Positions 1 to 13,234 are shown, counted from the stretch's first letter. The stretch: DNA of 64,000 nucleotides from Physella acuta (GCF_028476545.1 NW_026731687.1:124001-188000); one strand, 5' to 3'. The notes: generated by a model from the letters alone, not told the origin. A program made the numbers and translations.

Positions 1-422
1 ACGTGTTCTAGTTCTACTTTGTTTCGCCATCCGGCAGCAAACACGATGGTTATATGACAGCAACCACAGTGTTAGTTTTTTGTTTTTAAATTTGGCACTA
101 ACACATTACATGACATGTTAAGTTCAACAGACAACGAAGCATGGAGTCGTTCACAGAACATTGTTATCACCCGGTAGATTAAGCTTTAATAGGGTCCACA
201 GTTTGTTGCTGATAAATTGGACGGCAAATCTTCTGCTACCCATGGTGCTCCACATGCGAGCCTGAGCACGTAGCTCAATTGTTGAGTGCACTGAACATAA
301 GTCCACTGCTACTTCTCTCTGGTACCTCTAACACAACAGGTAACCCGCAGGTAACCCACACGTAACCCGCAGACCAGTAAATCTAAAACAGGTTACTCAT
401 ACAGTATTCTTTCTGGGATATT

Positions 423-822
423 GGCACCCTGTCCTATACTATTCCAGACGGCCCTGACTTATAGCACCCTGTCCTATACTATGTCAGACGGCCCTGACTT
501 ATGGCACCCTGTCCTATACTATTCCAGACGGCCCTGACTTATGGCACCCTGTCCTATACTATTCCAGACGGCCCTGACTTATGGCACCCTGTCCTATACT
601 ACTCCAGACGGCCCTGACTTATGGCACCCTGTCCTATACTATTCCAGACGGCCCTGACTTATGGCACCCTGTCCTATACTACTCCAGACGGCCCTGACTT
701 ATGGCACCCTGTCCTATACTATTCCAGACGGCCCTGACTTATGGCACCCTGTCCTATACTACTCCAGACGGCCCTGACTTATGGCACCCTGTCCTATACT
801 ACTCCAGACGGCCCTGCCTTAT
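423..822. repeat. 40-bp minisatellite, about 10 copies
   Basis: Each unit begins ggcaccctgtcctatacta and continues through ccagacggccctgactta. Copies differ mainly at attcc/actcc/atgtc variants. The 64-aa open frame starting at 781 runs out of the last unit and is not credible as a gene. Confidence 0.95.
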
Positions 823-1080
823 ACAATAAAACAAAAATCTGGGTTGTTACGACCAGCGATAAAGTTGGTCAAATGTCCGTGGTTGGATGAAAACGGCACT
901 TGGTTGGCAGATTATCGGCGCCTGTCTCACTATGATCATCAAATATGTCGTCCAGAGAGAGATGAATTTCTGTAACAGTGATTGGTCAGTGTGGGTCTTA
1001 TTGTTGAGGATATCAAACCTATGGGCTGGTGGTTGGGTAGTGGAAGATTAGATTCGTCGCCAACTGGTTTCATCTGTCTA

Positions 1081-1535
1081 GAGTCTAGAACTTGTCTGGT
1101 CACAAAGATCATCAATGTCTAAAACTTCGCTAGTCACAAAAATCATCAATGTCTAAAACTTTGCTAGTCACAAAAATCATCAATCTCTAAAACTTCGCTA
1201 GTCACAAAGATCATCAATGTCTAAAACTTCGCTAGTCACAAAAATCATCAATGTCTAAAACTTCGCTATTCACAAAGATCATCACTGCCTAAAACTTCGC
1301 TAGTCACAAAGATCATCAATGTCTAAAACGTGTCTATTCACAAAGATCATCAATGTCTAAAACGTGTCTATTCACAAAGATCATCACTGTCTAAAACGTG
1401 TCTATTCACAAAGATCATCAATGTCTAAAACGTGTCTATTCACAAAGATCATCACTGTCTAAAACGTGTCTATTCACAAAGATCATCAATGTCTAAAATA
1501 TTTCTAGTCACAAAGATCATCAGCTATTTCCAGAA
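1081..1535. repeat. 34-bp minisatellite, about 13 copies
   Basis: The unit contains gtcacaaagatcatcaatg followed by tctaaaacttcgcta. The array has two domains: the left half uses the cttcgctagtca variant and the right half the cgtgtctattca variant, so the halves were homogenised separately. Confidence 0.93.
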
Positions 1536-2710
1536 CTGGTCTGATCACAAAGATCATGGACATTGAGAACCTTTCTACATCACCACACGTACTGATGCAC
1601 ACATTTATGCCAGTACTCGCTAATGACAATAAAAATATAAAATGTAAACAAACCATCTTATTGTTACAGGTTGAAAAACACAATGTTCATAAATACCGTG
1701 TTATAGCCACTATCATGTAAAATATTGTAGAACTAAACATTTGAAAAAATTAGAAAACTAATTGCTATAACAAGCTGGAAAGGTTTAAAAGCCAATGATA
1801 CGTTTTAAACTGTTGTTTTAACAGTTAAATGTTGGTAGCATTAAAATAGCTGGTAGTTTTACATCCTTTACCACAACTAACAGTAAAATAGCCGGATAGA
1901 CGCCGGAGGAAATAGCCTGCCGTGGACTGATCTCTTCTCTCTGCCGGCTACAATCTTTACTTTCCAACACGGCAAACAATTTTTTGTTATCTTTTCTCCT
2001 TGGCGGGCTGTAGAGCCAGATTTTTCTAATATTCGGATCATTTTTTTTAAAAAGCTGATCAATAAATCGATACATTTTTGTGAGACTTCGGCGAAGTCAT
2101 TGATGGACATTGTTGTCCGTCTCTAGATTTGAATGTCGCTCTATTTGTCCAGTTTTATTAAAGGACAAATATTGTCACCATGGCTTAATGTTCTGTTTTT
2201 TGGTCTGTTGAGTTCCTTGAAGAAATGTAAGGATTTTTTTTATCATGAATGGCATTTTAGATTTTCCTGATATAACGTGACTTGCTTTCGCTCAGCTGAA
2301 CAGCCGAATAAAATGGTAAATTTTATGTTCCTTCAAGTGGACTTGCTAGTAGGTAATAGCAGCTTGTGAAGAATTATTCCATAGCCTCGAAAAACACAGT
2401 TTTTACAAATCCAACTTTTACTATCAACTCTACTCAAACTCTCATAGGCAAGTGGACTTGGTAGATCGATATGTATTGAAGGTAATTTATCTTATGAGTG
2501 ATATCTGAGAACAGCGGACAAAGTCAAGAGAATTCTCATCTATATAACTATCTCTATACATAAATAATTACGTAATACCTAAGGATTATGTTACATATAA
2601 GTGCAATGAGTGCGTACTTGAAAATATAAGCTGAGGTTGATTATTGTGACAATACCAGCAAAGGTTGCGCGATTTGATTCGGACTGAGCCCGACTCAGCA
2701 CTATTAAAAC

Positions 2711-2897
2711 CAGTGTTTCTTCCAGACTTTTTTCTCCGGGGGGGCACTTGAAATCTTCGGGGGGGGGGGGGCGGTAAACTTTCTTCGGGGGGGCGGACAC
2801 TGTTAAAAGTATATATTTTCTATATAAATTATATAAATTTCATTTCGTTCGGGGGGGCGGTAAAAAATTTTCGGGGGGGGGGGGGGGGGAAACTCTG
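2711..2897. mobile_element. hAT-type MITE with 8-bp TSD
   Basis: The element starts cagtgtttcttccag and ends gggggaaactctg, giving imperfect terminal inverted repeats (CAGTGTTTC against CAGAGTTTC). It is flanked by a perfect 8-bp duplication, attaaaac, at 2703-2710 and 2898-2905, the size expected for hAT insertions. The interior carries four long G tracts and a block (tttcatttcgttcggg) shared with the copies near 17962 and 32571. It ends 40 bp before an EAAT exon, so it lies in the branch-point region of that intron. Confidence 0.85.
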
Positions 2898-2937
2898 ATT
2901 AAAACTTATCTGACCAAATGTTTCTTCCATTTTTCAG

Positions 2938-3072
2938 CATAACGGCCACAGCGGCTTCAGTTGGAGCGGCAGGCGTTCCTCAAGCTGGTCTTGTTACCAT
3001 GGTGATCGTTCTGGCTGCGGTCGGACTTCCTATTGATGACGTCACGCTGATCCTCGTCGTTGATTGGTTCCT
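2938..3072 (+). CDS. Eaat: EAAT penultimate coding exon (HP2/TM8)
   Basis: It is bounded by acceptor tttttcag and donor gtgagtat. It encodes [18 protein letters not shown], then [19 protein letters not shown], ending VVDWF plus two bases of the next codon. The match to the SLC1 HP2 hairpin is near-verbatim. Confidence 0.95.
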
Positions 3073-6000
3073 GTGAGTATTTTTTTCCTTTAAAACAAAA
3101 TTACTGAAAATGGTATTTACTGTTAATTGTTTTCCTCTAAGTCGGAGTTAATTTAATTTTAGTGTAATCAATTTTTGGTCATAAATTGCTGTTCTGCGCG
3201 TGGGGATACAAAATAATAATTATGGCGTACGTATAGAAAAACTGCCATTGTGACTAGTTACTGGTATCTGGTTGGTGAGTTAAGTACAATCGCCAGTCTA
3301 ATTTGTTGACGTATTGTTTTAGTTCGCACATTTTAGTGATGAGTCCACGTACGGTAGTTATGTTAGACATGTGTCTATGTATGATATTTTCATGTAACAA
3401 TTGTACATGTGTTAGACGTGTGTTCATGTATATCTCTATGTAAAAAATGTACGTGTGTTAGACATGCGTCCACGCCAACCTTTGTACTGGAGCTGTGTCC
3501 ACGCCAACCTTTGTACTGGAGCTGTGTCCACGCCAACCTTTGTACTGGAGCTGTAAGCTGTGTCCACGCCAACCTTTGTACTGGAGCTGTGTCCACGCCA
3601 ACCTTTGTACTGGAGCTGTAAGCTGTGACCACGCCAACCTTTGTACTGGAGCTGTGTCCACGCCAACCTTTGTACTGGAGCTGTGTCCACGCCAACCTTT
3701 GTACTGGAGCTGTAAGCTGTGTCCACGCCAACCTTTGTACTGGAGCTGTGTCCACGCCAACCTTTGTACTGGAGCTGTAAGCTGTGACCACGCCAACCTT
3801 TGTACTGGAGCTGTAAGCTGTGTCCACGCCAACCTTTGTACTGGAGCTGTGTCCACGCCAACCTTTGTACTGGAGCTGTAAGCTGTGACCACGCCAACCT
3901 TTGTACTGGAGCTGTAAGCTGTGTCCACGCCAACCTTTGTACTGGAGCTGTGTCCACGCCAACCTTTGTACTGGAGCTGTAAGCTGTGTCCACGCCAACC
4001 TTTGTACTGGAGCTGTAAGCTGTGTCCACGCCAACCTTTGTACTGGAGCTGTAAGCTGTGTCCACGCCAACCTTTGTACTGGAGCTGTGTCCACGCCAAC
4101 CTTTGTACTGGAGCTGTGTCCACGCCAACCTTTGTACTGGAGCTGTGTCCACGCCAACCTTTGTACTGGAGCTGTGTCCACGCCAACCTTTGTACTGGAG
4201 CTGTAAGCTGTGACCACGCCAACCTTTGTACTGGAGCTGTGTCCACGCCAACCTTTGTACTGGAGCTGTAAGCTGTGACCACGCCAACCTTTGTACTGGA
4301 GCTGTGTCCACGCCAACCTTTGTACTGGAGCTGTAAGCTGTGACCACGCCAACCTTTGTACTGGAGCTGTAAGCTGTGTCCACGCCAACCTTTGTACTGG
4401 AGCTGTGTCCACGCCAACCTTTGTACTGGAGCTGTAAGCTGTGTCCACGCCAACCTTTGTACTGGAGCTGTAAGCTGTGTCCACGCCAACCTTTGTACTG
4501 GAGCTGTGTCCACGCCAACCTTTGTACTGGAGCTGTAAGCTGTGTCCACGCCAACCTTTGTACTGGAGCTGTGTCCACGCCAACCTTTGTACTGGAGCTG
4601 TAAGCTGTGACCACGCCAACCTTTGTACTGGAGCTGTGTCCACGCCAACCTTTGTACTGGAGCTGTAAGCTGTGACCACGCCAACCTTTGTACTGGAGCT
4701 GTGTCCACGCCAACCTTTGTACTGGAGCTGTAAGCTGTGACCACGCCAACCTTTGTACTGGAGCTGTAAGCTGTGTCCACGCCAACCTTTGTACTGGAGC
4801 TGTAAGCTGTGTCCACGCCAACCTTTGTACTGGAGCTGTAAGCTGTGTCCACGCCAACCTTTGTACTGGAGCTGTGTCCACGCCAACCTTTGTACTGGAG
4901 CTGTAAGCTGTGTCCACGCCAACCTTTGTACTGGAGCTGTGTCCACGCCAACCTTTGTACTGGAGCTGTAAGCTGTGTCCACGCCAACCTTTGTACTGGA
5001 GCTGTGTCCACGCCAACCTTTGTACTGGAGCTGTAAGCTGTGTCCACGCCAACCTTTGTACTGGAGCTGTAAGCTGTGTCCACGCCAACCTTTGTACTGG
5101 AGCTGTGTCCACGCCAACCTTTGTACTGGAGCTGTAAGCTGTGTCCACGCCAACCTTTGTACTGGAGCTGTGTCCACGCCAACCTTTGTACTGGAGCTGT
5201 GTCCACGCCAACCTTTGTACTGAAGCTGTGTCCACGCCAACCTTTGAACTGGAGCTGTAAGCTGTGACCACGCCAACCTTTGTACTGGAGCTGTGTCCAC
5301 GCCAACCTTTGTACTGGAGCTGTGTCCACGCCAACCTTTGTACAAGAGCTATGTCCACGCCAACCTTTGAACTGGAGCTGTAAGCTGTGACCACGCCAAC
5401 CTTTGTACTGGAGCTGTGTCCACGCCAACCTTTGTACTGGAGCTGTGTCCACGCCAACCTTTGTACTGGAGCTGTAAGCTGTGTCCACGCCAACCTTTGT
5501 ACTGAAGCTGTGTCCACGCCAACCTTTGTACTGGAGCTGTGTCCACGCCAACCTTTGTACTGGAGCTGTGTCCACGCCAACCTTTGAACTGGAGCTGTAA
5601 GCTGTGTTTGCAACCAGTTCCTTAAGAGCTGTGTCCACACCAGCCTCTATCCTCGGCAGGCGGGTTGATGGGGGTGGGGGTGCCTGCCTTGTGTAATCAA
5701 CAGAGAGCCGCCACAGTGAGAAAGGCTGGATGGCTCTCCTGATAAAAGCAGGCAGTGAGTGAAAAGATGCGGCCTCCATTACAGAGAAATGTTTCTATTG
5801 ATTGATGTCGCTTGTGGGGATGTCGGAGAACTTGATCGAGGTCCCGATGTGACCACCGTAAACTCTACTCCATTCACGGAGCAGACGGCATTAGGCGAAG
5901 GGGGCTCAGGGTTGAGGAGACGGAAGGGCCGAATCGACCCCGGGGTGGGGTCAACTACGTCAGTAATGGAAGCTAACGTGGGAGATCAACAAACAGCAAA

Positions 6001-6365
6001 CTCAACCAATGGTACGGGTCAACAGACAAACAAACAAAACGTTGGTTTCTGGATTTTTCCACTGGCTTTGGAACAGCACAGAATTTCGTCCATAACAGTT
6101 TTCGAGTTATTCTCGTGTAGTGTTGGGGAACAGAAGCGATTGTGTGGGCTATAAATTAGCCAATTGTCCTGGTCAGGAGACTTTTAAACGGCTACATAAA
6201 GTGCAGTTTAAAATGTATTATGGCATTGTTCTACGTGCAATTTTAAAGCATTCATTCATGTGGGGGAAAAAAGGAAAAAATAATAATAATTTGAGCATCT
6301 GTTTCAATTCCATTATTAACAGGTCCATCAAAGTAGACGATACATTAATTTATCAACATATTTGA

Positions 6366-6400
<35 letters not shown>

Positions 6401-8691
6401 GTGATTAAAGAGATCAAATACATCTTTATCGATTGATGAAATTGATAATTGGCGGATGTATCACTAAAGTTGACTTCTCGCTAAATATTGTTGAGAAAAA
6501 TACAGCAAACTTGTGTCTATATACTATCTTGTCCTGGATACATTAGGACGGTACCGTACAGAAGTCGCCAGCTCAAGACTTTAGTCACTTATAAAAGGCT
6601 CTTTAGTTAAACTAAGCGACTGTTTGATATCTAATTAGAACATGTTCCTGTTAAAAAAAAAATTTAGCGAAATATCCTCCAACCAAAATATTAAAATTTA
6701 AATGTAACTTTCAAACCACTCTCTTAACATTTTGAAAAATATACAAATTAAAAATGTCATATCCCTTGCACCCCCCCCCCCCCCACTCTCCACTCAAGCG
6801 GTAACCGCCCCTGGTATTAAGTATTTGGCAAGTGCGTGAGTCAGAATTATGGAGGACAAGCTCAGACAACTCTCTGCTATCATAGAACTATGTACAGGGA
6901 AATAACTCCGGCTGTACTGTCAATAATTTGACTCGAGCGCTCCAATGCGGGTGTCGGTCTCTGTTAGAATATAAGGGGAGAGAAGCCGCGGGCGTCAGGG
7001 GTTATTGGTCCTGAGCACGCTATCTCTGTGGGCTCTATGGGGCTGGCGAGCAACGGACGGACGATAAGCGCAGATTCAGATGTATGGACGGCTGACTGGC
7101 AGGTTAGAATACAGTAGATTCAGATGTATGGACGGCTGACTGGCAGGTTAGAATACAGTAGATTCAGATGTATGGACGGCTAGATGACAGGTCAGAATAC
7201 AGTAGATTCAGATGTATGGACGGCTGACTGGCAGGTCAGAATACAGTAGAATAAACTAAATGGACGGCTGACTGACAGGTTAGAATACAGTAGGATAAAC
7301 TAAATGGACGGCTGACTAATTGATCAGAATACAGTAGGATAAACTAAATGGACGGCTGACTAATTGATCAGAATACAGTAGGATAAACTAAATGGACGGC
7401 TGACTAATTGATCAGAATACAGTAGGATAAACTAAATGGACGGCTGACTGACAGGCTAGAATACAGTAGGATAAACTAAATGGACGGCTGACTGACGGGT
7501 ATACAGTAGAATAAACTAAATGGACGGCTGACTAGTAGACTCAGCTGCATGGACGGTCAGACGCCCAAGGCAAGCTAAGATTCATCAGTTTAATGGTTTA
7601 ATAGCCAAGTCCTGTTTTTTCCTGCTAGTTGAGTGTTAATGAATGTTGATGAGAATGTATGATATGGGAGATAAGCATGTAAATAATTGACAGAGGCAGG
7701 GCCAATCAAATCGGGGACGAAGGTGTTATCAGTGTGGGGCATCTGATATTCAAATGGACGACGTAACATAAAAAAATATGAGGTGGTAATTGCCTAAATT
7801 AATAACAGTAAATTTGTAAGCCAAATGCAACGTTTATTATTATGGGTATCCATATAAGCATGACAAATTTACAAATTACATCACACTTATATACATTAAA
7901 ACTTTGTGCACATTTTTACTGTTAGCAGCATTAAACGCATTTTAGACTAGGACATTCCTATATTGAGAGACACCAGTTGGGGATTAACATTGAAGCTAAC
8001 GCTATGTTGTATACAGCCAATATCTAGTGGGGCAGTGAGGTTGCTTTAAGTCCTGTGGGAGGGGGGAGAGGCAATACGGGGGAGAGGCAATAATGTCCTG
8101 CACGGGAGGAAAAAGTTTCAAGCCCTGCGGCCGTTGGCAGCGGAAGTAAGAAATTATTGATGCTTGCAGTGGGGGGGGGGGGGGGAATGCCAATAGGTTT
8201 TGTAGAAATAAATCTTGGTTACCAACTGTCTCTAGCACTTGGACCAGATAATTTTGGTCACCGACTGTCTCTAGCACATGGACCAGATAATTTTGGTCAC
8301 CGACTGTCTCTAGCACATGGACCAGATAATTTTGGTCACCGACTGTCTCTAGCACTTTGACCAGATATTCTTGGTCAATAACGGCGAACAGCACTTGCAC
8401 GATTTTATGTTTTAGAACAGTTTAGCCTACATATATTTTAGCTTGAAGTTACTTAGTTCAACAACCAGCTGTATGAATTAGCTCAGTGATCCTAATAGAA
8501 ATCTGTTTAAACCTGATCAAATTTCTTCTTCCAGGGACAGGTTCCGCACCATGACCAACGTGATGGGGGATAGCCTGGGGGCCGGGATCGTCAACCATTA
8601 CTCCGTGGACGAGATGCCGCCCCTGGAGCACGAGTCTCACGAGATGGAGAAGGTGCCCAACGGTCAGCAGCAGGAGACCACGCCCGTGTAG
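2938..8691 (+). CDS. Eaat: Excitatory amino acid transporter (SLC1 family), 3' part: last two coding exons
   Basis: This is the C-terminal part of a Na+-coupled glutamate/aspartate transporter of the plasma membrane. The coding segments are 2938-3072 and 8535-8691, joined in phase (ct|g) to give 97 residues and a stop. The first exon encodes the HP2 region ([15 protein letters not shown]) and the start of TM8. The second begins [19 protein letters not shown], the TM8 substrate site. The Arg of DRFRT is the family residue that selects acidic amino acids, whereas neutral-amino-acid ASCT members have Cys there. The cytoplasmic tail ends TTPV, a class I PDZ-ligand pattern (T-x-V). Upstream exons are outside the window. 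The 5.46-kb intron holds a 2.2-kb minisatellite. Subtype within the EAATs cannot be fixed from this part. Confidence 0.93.
3468..5630. repeat. 29/36-bp minisatellite, roughly 65-70 copies
   Basis: The core unit is tgtccacgccaacctttgta followed by ctggagc. Three unit types are intermixed: a 29-bp form, a 36-bp form with an extra gtaagct, and a 36-bp form in which gtccacg has become gaccacg. The gacc variant appears only directly after the 7-bp insertion. Units near 5215-5600 are more diverged (ttgaactgg, tacaagagct). The unit has no stop codon in any minus-strand frame, which creates three overlapping 650-770-codon open frames that are not genes. Confidence 0.97.
5640..7065. other. EAAT intron, no recognised gene
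   Basis: Positions 5640-6160 are GC-richer than their surroundings and hold a 131-codon open frame at 5759 without recognisable domains or flanking splice sites. A short GT dinucleotide run lies at 6367-6401. Around 6970 there is a TATAAGG-like sequence, but nothing else supports a promoter. Confidence 0.4.
7066..7555. repeat. About 44-bp minisatellite, 11 copies
   Basis: The shared core is tggacggctgact followed by cagaatacagta. The left copies carry gattcagatgta and the right copies ggataaactaaa, so the array has two sub-families with one switch near 7250. Confidence 0.9.
8217..8376. repeat. 39-bp minisatellite, 4 copies
   Basis: The unit contains ccgactgtctctagcac and ggaccagataattttggtca. 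Because 39 is a multiple of 3 it opens short frames on both strands. It ends 158 bp before the last EAAT exon. Confidence 0.9.
8535..8691 (+). CDS. Eaat: EAAT last coding exon
   Basis: Acceptor ttcttcttccag precedes the exon, which completes the Leu codon and encodes [19 protein letters not shown] and a 30-residue acidic tail ending QQQETTPV, then TAG at 8689-8691. The tail is less conserved than the TM8 part, as usual in SLC1 proteins. Confidence 0.95.
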
Positions 8692-9755
8692 GCGATGCTC
8701 TTCCGCCCCCGCACTCTTCATTCAACGGCTCTAGTCCAAGATCAAATCACGTCAACACGGGCTCATATGACATAGATATCTCATATAGCGGGACCAACAC
8801 AGGGGAGGGAAGTTAAGACAGAACTGAAAGTTGGGCAGACAACATACCCAGCGAGTCAGTGCATGCTGGGAGTAAAGTGGACAATGAACATTTGATGATG
8901 GTGGCACTGTCCGCATGCACTGGTCATTCTCTGTCTAGAGAGGAACGGAAACTTTAGAAGCGGAATATAATTATTTCGTTTCTTTTTTACGCTGTATTTT
9001 TTTAACTTACAAAAATGTTTTTATAAAATAACTTGATTTAAAATGTGCACAATTTTCGGGGGCCAATCTCCATTTGATGGCCCACATTGTGGGTCTGTCG
9101 GACGTCAGATGGCCCAGATTGTAGGTCTGGTGGCCCAGAATGTGGGTCTGGTGGCCCAGATTTTGGTTTGTCACACGTCTGGTGGCCCAGAATGTGGGTC
9201 TGTCAGAAACATGATGGCCTAGAATGAGCTTGATGTTTATATTGTACATATGTCCAGTTTTTTAATCGTTTTTTTTTTTCTATTTGCAAGTCATTTTAAT
9301 CGTACCATGGGTAGATAATTCGGCATTTAGTCTCAAACTGTGCGTGCCAGTGATTGTCCACAGAATATGTGTCTAGAATCACACGTAGTCATTCAAGTTT
9401 AGAGTTTTGGTGTTAGATTACGTGTTGTAGTGTCGATATTTTCAAATTCGCTTTTTATTTTTATACTTTTGATACTCTGGTCTCGGCGTGGGGCTTCTGA
9501 TGTGGCATTTGTAGGAGTCAGTCTACACCGATCTGTTCGTATGTGCTTCATAGCGTTAATTACACATTTGATGCTGATGTACTAAACAGTTCTTTTTATA
9601 ACTGTTTACTAGTTTTTGAAAAAAAGAAAAGAGTTAACCTATAATCTAAATATTAATATCGAAATAAATCGAATCTTTGAAGCAAAAATTCGCTGTGAAC
9701 TAAACAAAAATAGCTGTCATCTTAAGAATATATTTTGATATACTTTGATATACTG
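8692..9755 (+). other. Likely EAAT 3' UTR
   Basis: No further coding potential follows the stop. Degenerate repeats of the form ggcccagattgtgggtctgg occupy about 9075-9215. AATAAA motifs lie at 9663 and 9756, either of which could end the transcript. Confidence 0.5.
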
Positions 9756-9761
9756 AATAAA
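9756..9761 (+). terminator. Candidate polyadenylation signal of EAAT
   Basis: A canonical AATAAA lies in the context tactgaataaagtgg, about 1.06 kb after the stop. An earlier AATAAA at 9663 is an alternative. Confidence 0.4.
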
Positions 9762-10227
9762 GTGGTTGGTATACAGAAGCGTATCAAGAGCCGATATAAT
9801 GCCTGCTATATCAAAAGCTGATATATAGCCTGCTTTATCAAAAACGTATATATTGCCTGCCTGTAAGCAGTCGATATATATTCAATAAACTAGAGCCGCA
9901 TCAATTGATTTTGTATTTGTGAATGTCACTTGACTTCTTGGACTTCCACTGACATTTCAGCCAGTTGGAGACTGACATATAGCTTCAATCAGCACAGGCC
10001 GCTAGGAGACGGCCCGCTTGTAACGTCACATCCCATTCTCGTCCGCCCTATTGCTGTTTGCTTTCAAGTTACCAGGCGGCTGACAGTCCGTGTGCGGGCC
10101 GACTACAAATGTGCTAGATCGATTTCTTCAAAGGTCACTTCAATCTATTTTATACCTGCCATCTATGTCAAGTGCACGCATTAATCTTCTACCTGTAGGC
10201 TGCACACGCTCTCACACACAGACATAA

Positions 10228-10348
<121 letters not shown>

Positions 10349-10659
10349 CATAACATGTCATACATTTCCTAAAACAAAATACAATTTACAAGTTATGCAG
10401 TTGTTATGTTAGTTTTATATCTTAAATATACCAACGCTATCTTGCTTAGTAAAGTTCTTTACTTACGTGGTTCAGTCTACTACTCTATACAACAACAAAT
10501 TGGAGCACAACTGACTGTTAAAATATGAAGACGTTTCTGGCCAAACTTTGCAAGGACTGGTATCATCTATCACAAAACACGTCTTGCTCGTTGTGTTTCT
10601 AGATCTGCAATGTGTGTGAAAACAATTGTCTCATTTTTTTACTTGGGTCGGTTGTTACT

Positions 10660-11060
10660 GTCAGTCTACTGCCAACTTACTGACAGTCCATTGTCAGCCT
10701 ACTGACAGCCTACTGACAGGCTACTGAAAGTCTACTGCCAACTTACTGACAGTCTACTGACGGTCTACTGATAGTTTATTGACAGTCTACTGACAGTCTA
10801 CTGACAGTCTACTGACGGTCTACTGATAGTTTATTGACAGTCTACTGACAGTCTACTGACAGTCTACTGACAGTCTACTGACAGTCTACTGACAGTCTAC
10901 TGACAGTATACTGACAGTCTACTGACAGTCTACTGACAGTCTACTGACAGTCTACTGACAGTCTACTGACAGTCTACTGACAGTCTACTGACAGTCTACT
11001 GACATCCTACTGACATCCTACCGACAGCCTACTCACAGTTTACTGACAGTCTACTGCCAA
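10660..11060. repeat. 11-bp minisatellite, about 35 copies
   Basis: The unit is gtctactgaca. Edges are diverged (cctactgacag, tttattgacag) and the centre is nearly perfect, the usual pattern of an expanding core. Confidence 0.95.
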
Positions 11061-12935
11061 CAATCCATAGTTGAACACACACTCCAATGTTAGGCTTTCA
11101 TAGTGGCTGTTCCACAATAGTTAAACAGTTAAACGGTGTATTCTTAAAGTCGACAGTTAAACCTTGTATTCCTTTGGTCGGCGGTTAAACCGTGTATTCT
11201 TTAGGTCGGCATGTCCCTCACATTTGTAAATAAGCATTTTACATATATAGATGTGATTTATATAGCACATATGATTTAACTGGCGTAGTACATCAATAGA
11301 TTTCAGGATCAGTTGCGTGTGGTATGTCTGAAAAAATAATCGCCCAATAACTTCAAAATCATGTCAAGAATAGAACCAGATGTCATATCCAGTAGCGTAC
11401 GCAGGGGGGGAGCAGGGGGAGCGGCCGCTCCCCCTCTGGCCATCCTCAGCAAAGTGGCGCCTTTTTGGAAACTTTTTAAACTCAAAGTTTTAAACTATGA
11501 TATTTGTTAATAAAATATTTTTGGTCGGCACATCTATGTAAATCACAAGATTTCTTTTCATGCAGCAATCAAGCATTATTGTACTAGTCTAGTAGTGTCT
11601 ACGTTTACAACACGTATTAACAGCTGCATCAGTTTGCCATTCTAAAAATAACCATTACGATGCATTGCAATGTTTAAAAAACCTCTACGGTAGTACCACT
11701 TGGCAAGAGGGGTGTTAAGTTTAAGGCAATTGTATAATGTATTTGCTGACGAATAATTAAATTAGAAACTGTTATACATAAAACTTCACACATAATTACT
11801 TTATATATACAGTTTGAATCGTGTGATTAGTATAAAATAATTACAATACAGAAACAAATACAACTGATGTGGCACCTCTATTTAAATTTACTTATGAGCA
11901 ATCGTGTGGGGAAATTTTGACAAGGTCAACAACGTAGTAGTATTCTTACAGTTTGGGCGATAGTGATTACGATTACAAATAATATGAAACAGTTACAACC
12001 CCCCCCCCCCTCCCCCATGGACCCCTCTGTAAAAAAATATTGTCATAATACCACTGCTACTTATTTAAATCTATTTCTGTAATATATATTTGTGTAATAT
12101 ATATGTATGTTTAAAACAGTCATCTAAAAACTGACGTTATGTTCACGCTGAGTTGGTTATCTCCCCCCCCCCCATACACACACCTCACCACCACAATTGT
12201 GTAGAGCGACATAAATGTCACACCTAGGTATACACTGGGTTGGATAATTGAGATAAAGTGAACGGACAGTGGTGAATGAAGTTGAACCCCTCCTCCCCAA
12301 CCCACCCCGAACTGATCTGTTAAGTACATGTAGAAAAACGCGTAATGATGTACCAAAGTACCATGCCGCCAGAAAATTAGCTTTTTAAACGTAAAACTGT
12401 GAATATTGTTTTTGCAAATACCAGTAAATAGGTGTGTGATCAATACAGTGATCTAACCCATACCTATCACTATGTTAAAAAATGATCTATAAAGAACACA
12501 AAGAAGCAGTAGTTAATTAAAAACATATGATCTGAACTAAAAAGACCAATATTTAGTTAAATGTAGGCTGTTATTCCGAATATTGTCTATTATGTCGAAA
12601 AGCGTGGTTTTATACCAACTCTGATTTTAAAAAATTTCATTATGCTGTAATACTTTAGAATATGATGACGATATATTAAATTTTGATTATAGACAAAAGT
12701 ATTTTGTAAACACGAATAGTCTTAAGCAATTTCACTATATTCTAAAGTAATTATTTATTTGTTTTGACATTTGTAATTAAATGTGCAGATATATACATCT
12801 TTATATTAAGAGATTGATTATTTCCCCAATTTCACTTGTCTTAAATAATTTCCTAGGAATTATTATGTAAGAAAGTTTTTTTTTTTTACAAAAATTACAA
12901 AATAGATTGTGTTACGTTCATTGTTTTTGGTTGTA

Positions 12936-13036
<101 letters not shown>

Positions 13037-13139
13037 TAGATTGATAAAATTTTTGTTTTGTCGGCCTATATTGTGTGTTTTTTCTTATTTCTTCAGAGTG
13101 CTACTTTTACATCATAGCGAAGTAATGACATACAGCTAG

Positions 13140-13143
<4 letters not shown>

Positions 13144-13232
<89 letters not shown>
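13144..13232. repeat. (TA)n microsatellite inside the hAT element
   Basis: A second TA tract about 110 bp after the first. The separating sequence is unique. Confidence 0.97.

Positions 13233-13234
<2 letters not shown>

Larger units (their letters stand above)
1..2937. other. Left flank, intron upstream of the EAAT exon
   Basis: No coding sequence is recognised here. The first recognised EAAT exon begins mid-protein at 2938, so this stretch is most simply an intron of that gene whose upstream exons lie outside the window. It holds two minisatellites (423-822 and 1081-1535), about 1.1 kb of AT-rich sequence without visible structure, and one short hAT-type MITE ending 40 bases before the exon. 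Confidence 0.5.

Noticed and set aside
3390-5779. Three overlapping minus-strand open frames of 650-770 codons (QRLAWTQL / YKGWRGHS repeats)
   Set aside because: They are the three frames of one stop-free minisatellite whose 29/36-bp unit shifts frame continually. There is no non-repeat domain, splice site or credible start.
5759-6154. 131-codon frame in the EAAT intron
   Set aside because: No recognised domain, no splice signals, and it mixes a GC-rich part with an AT-rich tail. It is mentioned as intron content only.
9930-10184. 84-codon frame after the EAAT 3' UTR
   Set aside because: No domain, start context or splice evidence.
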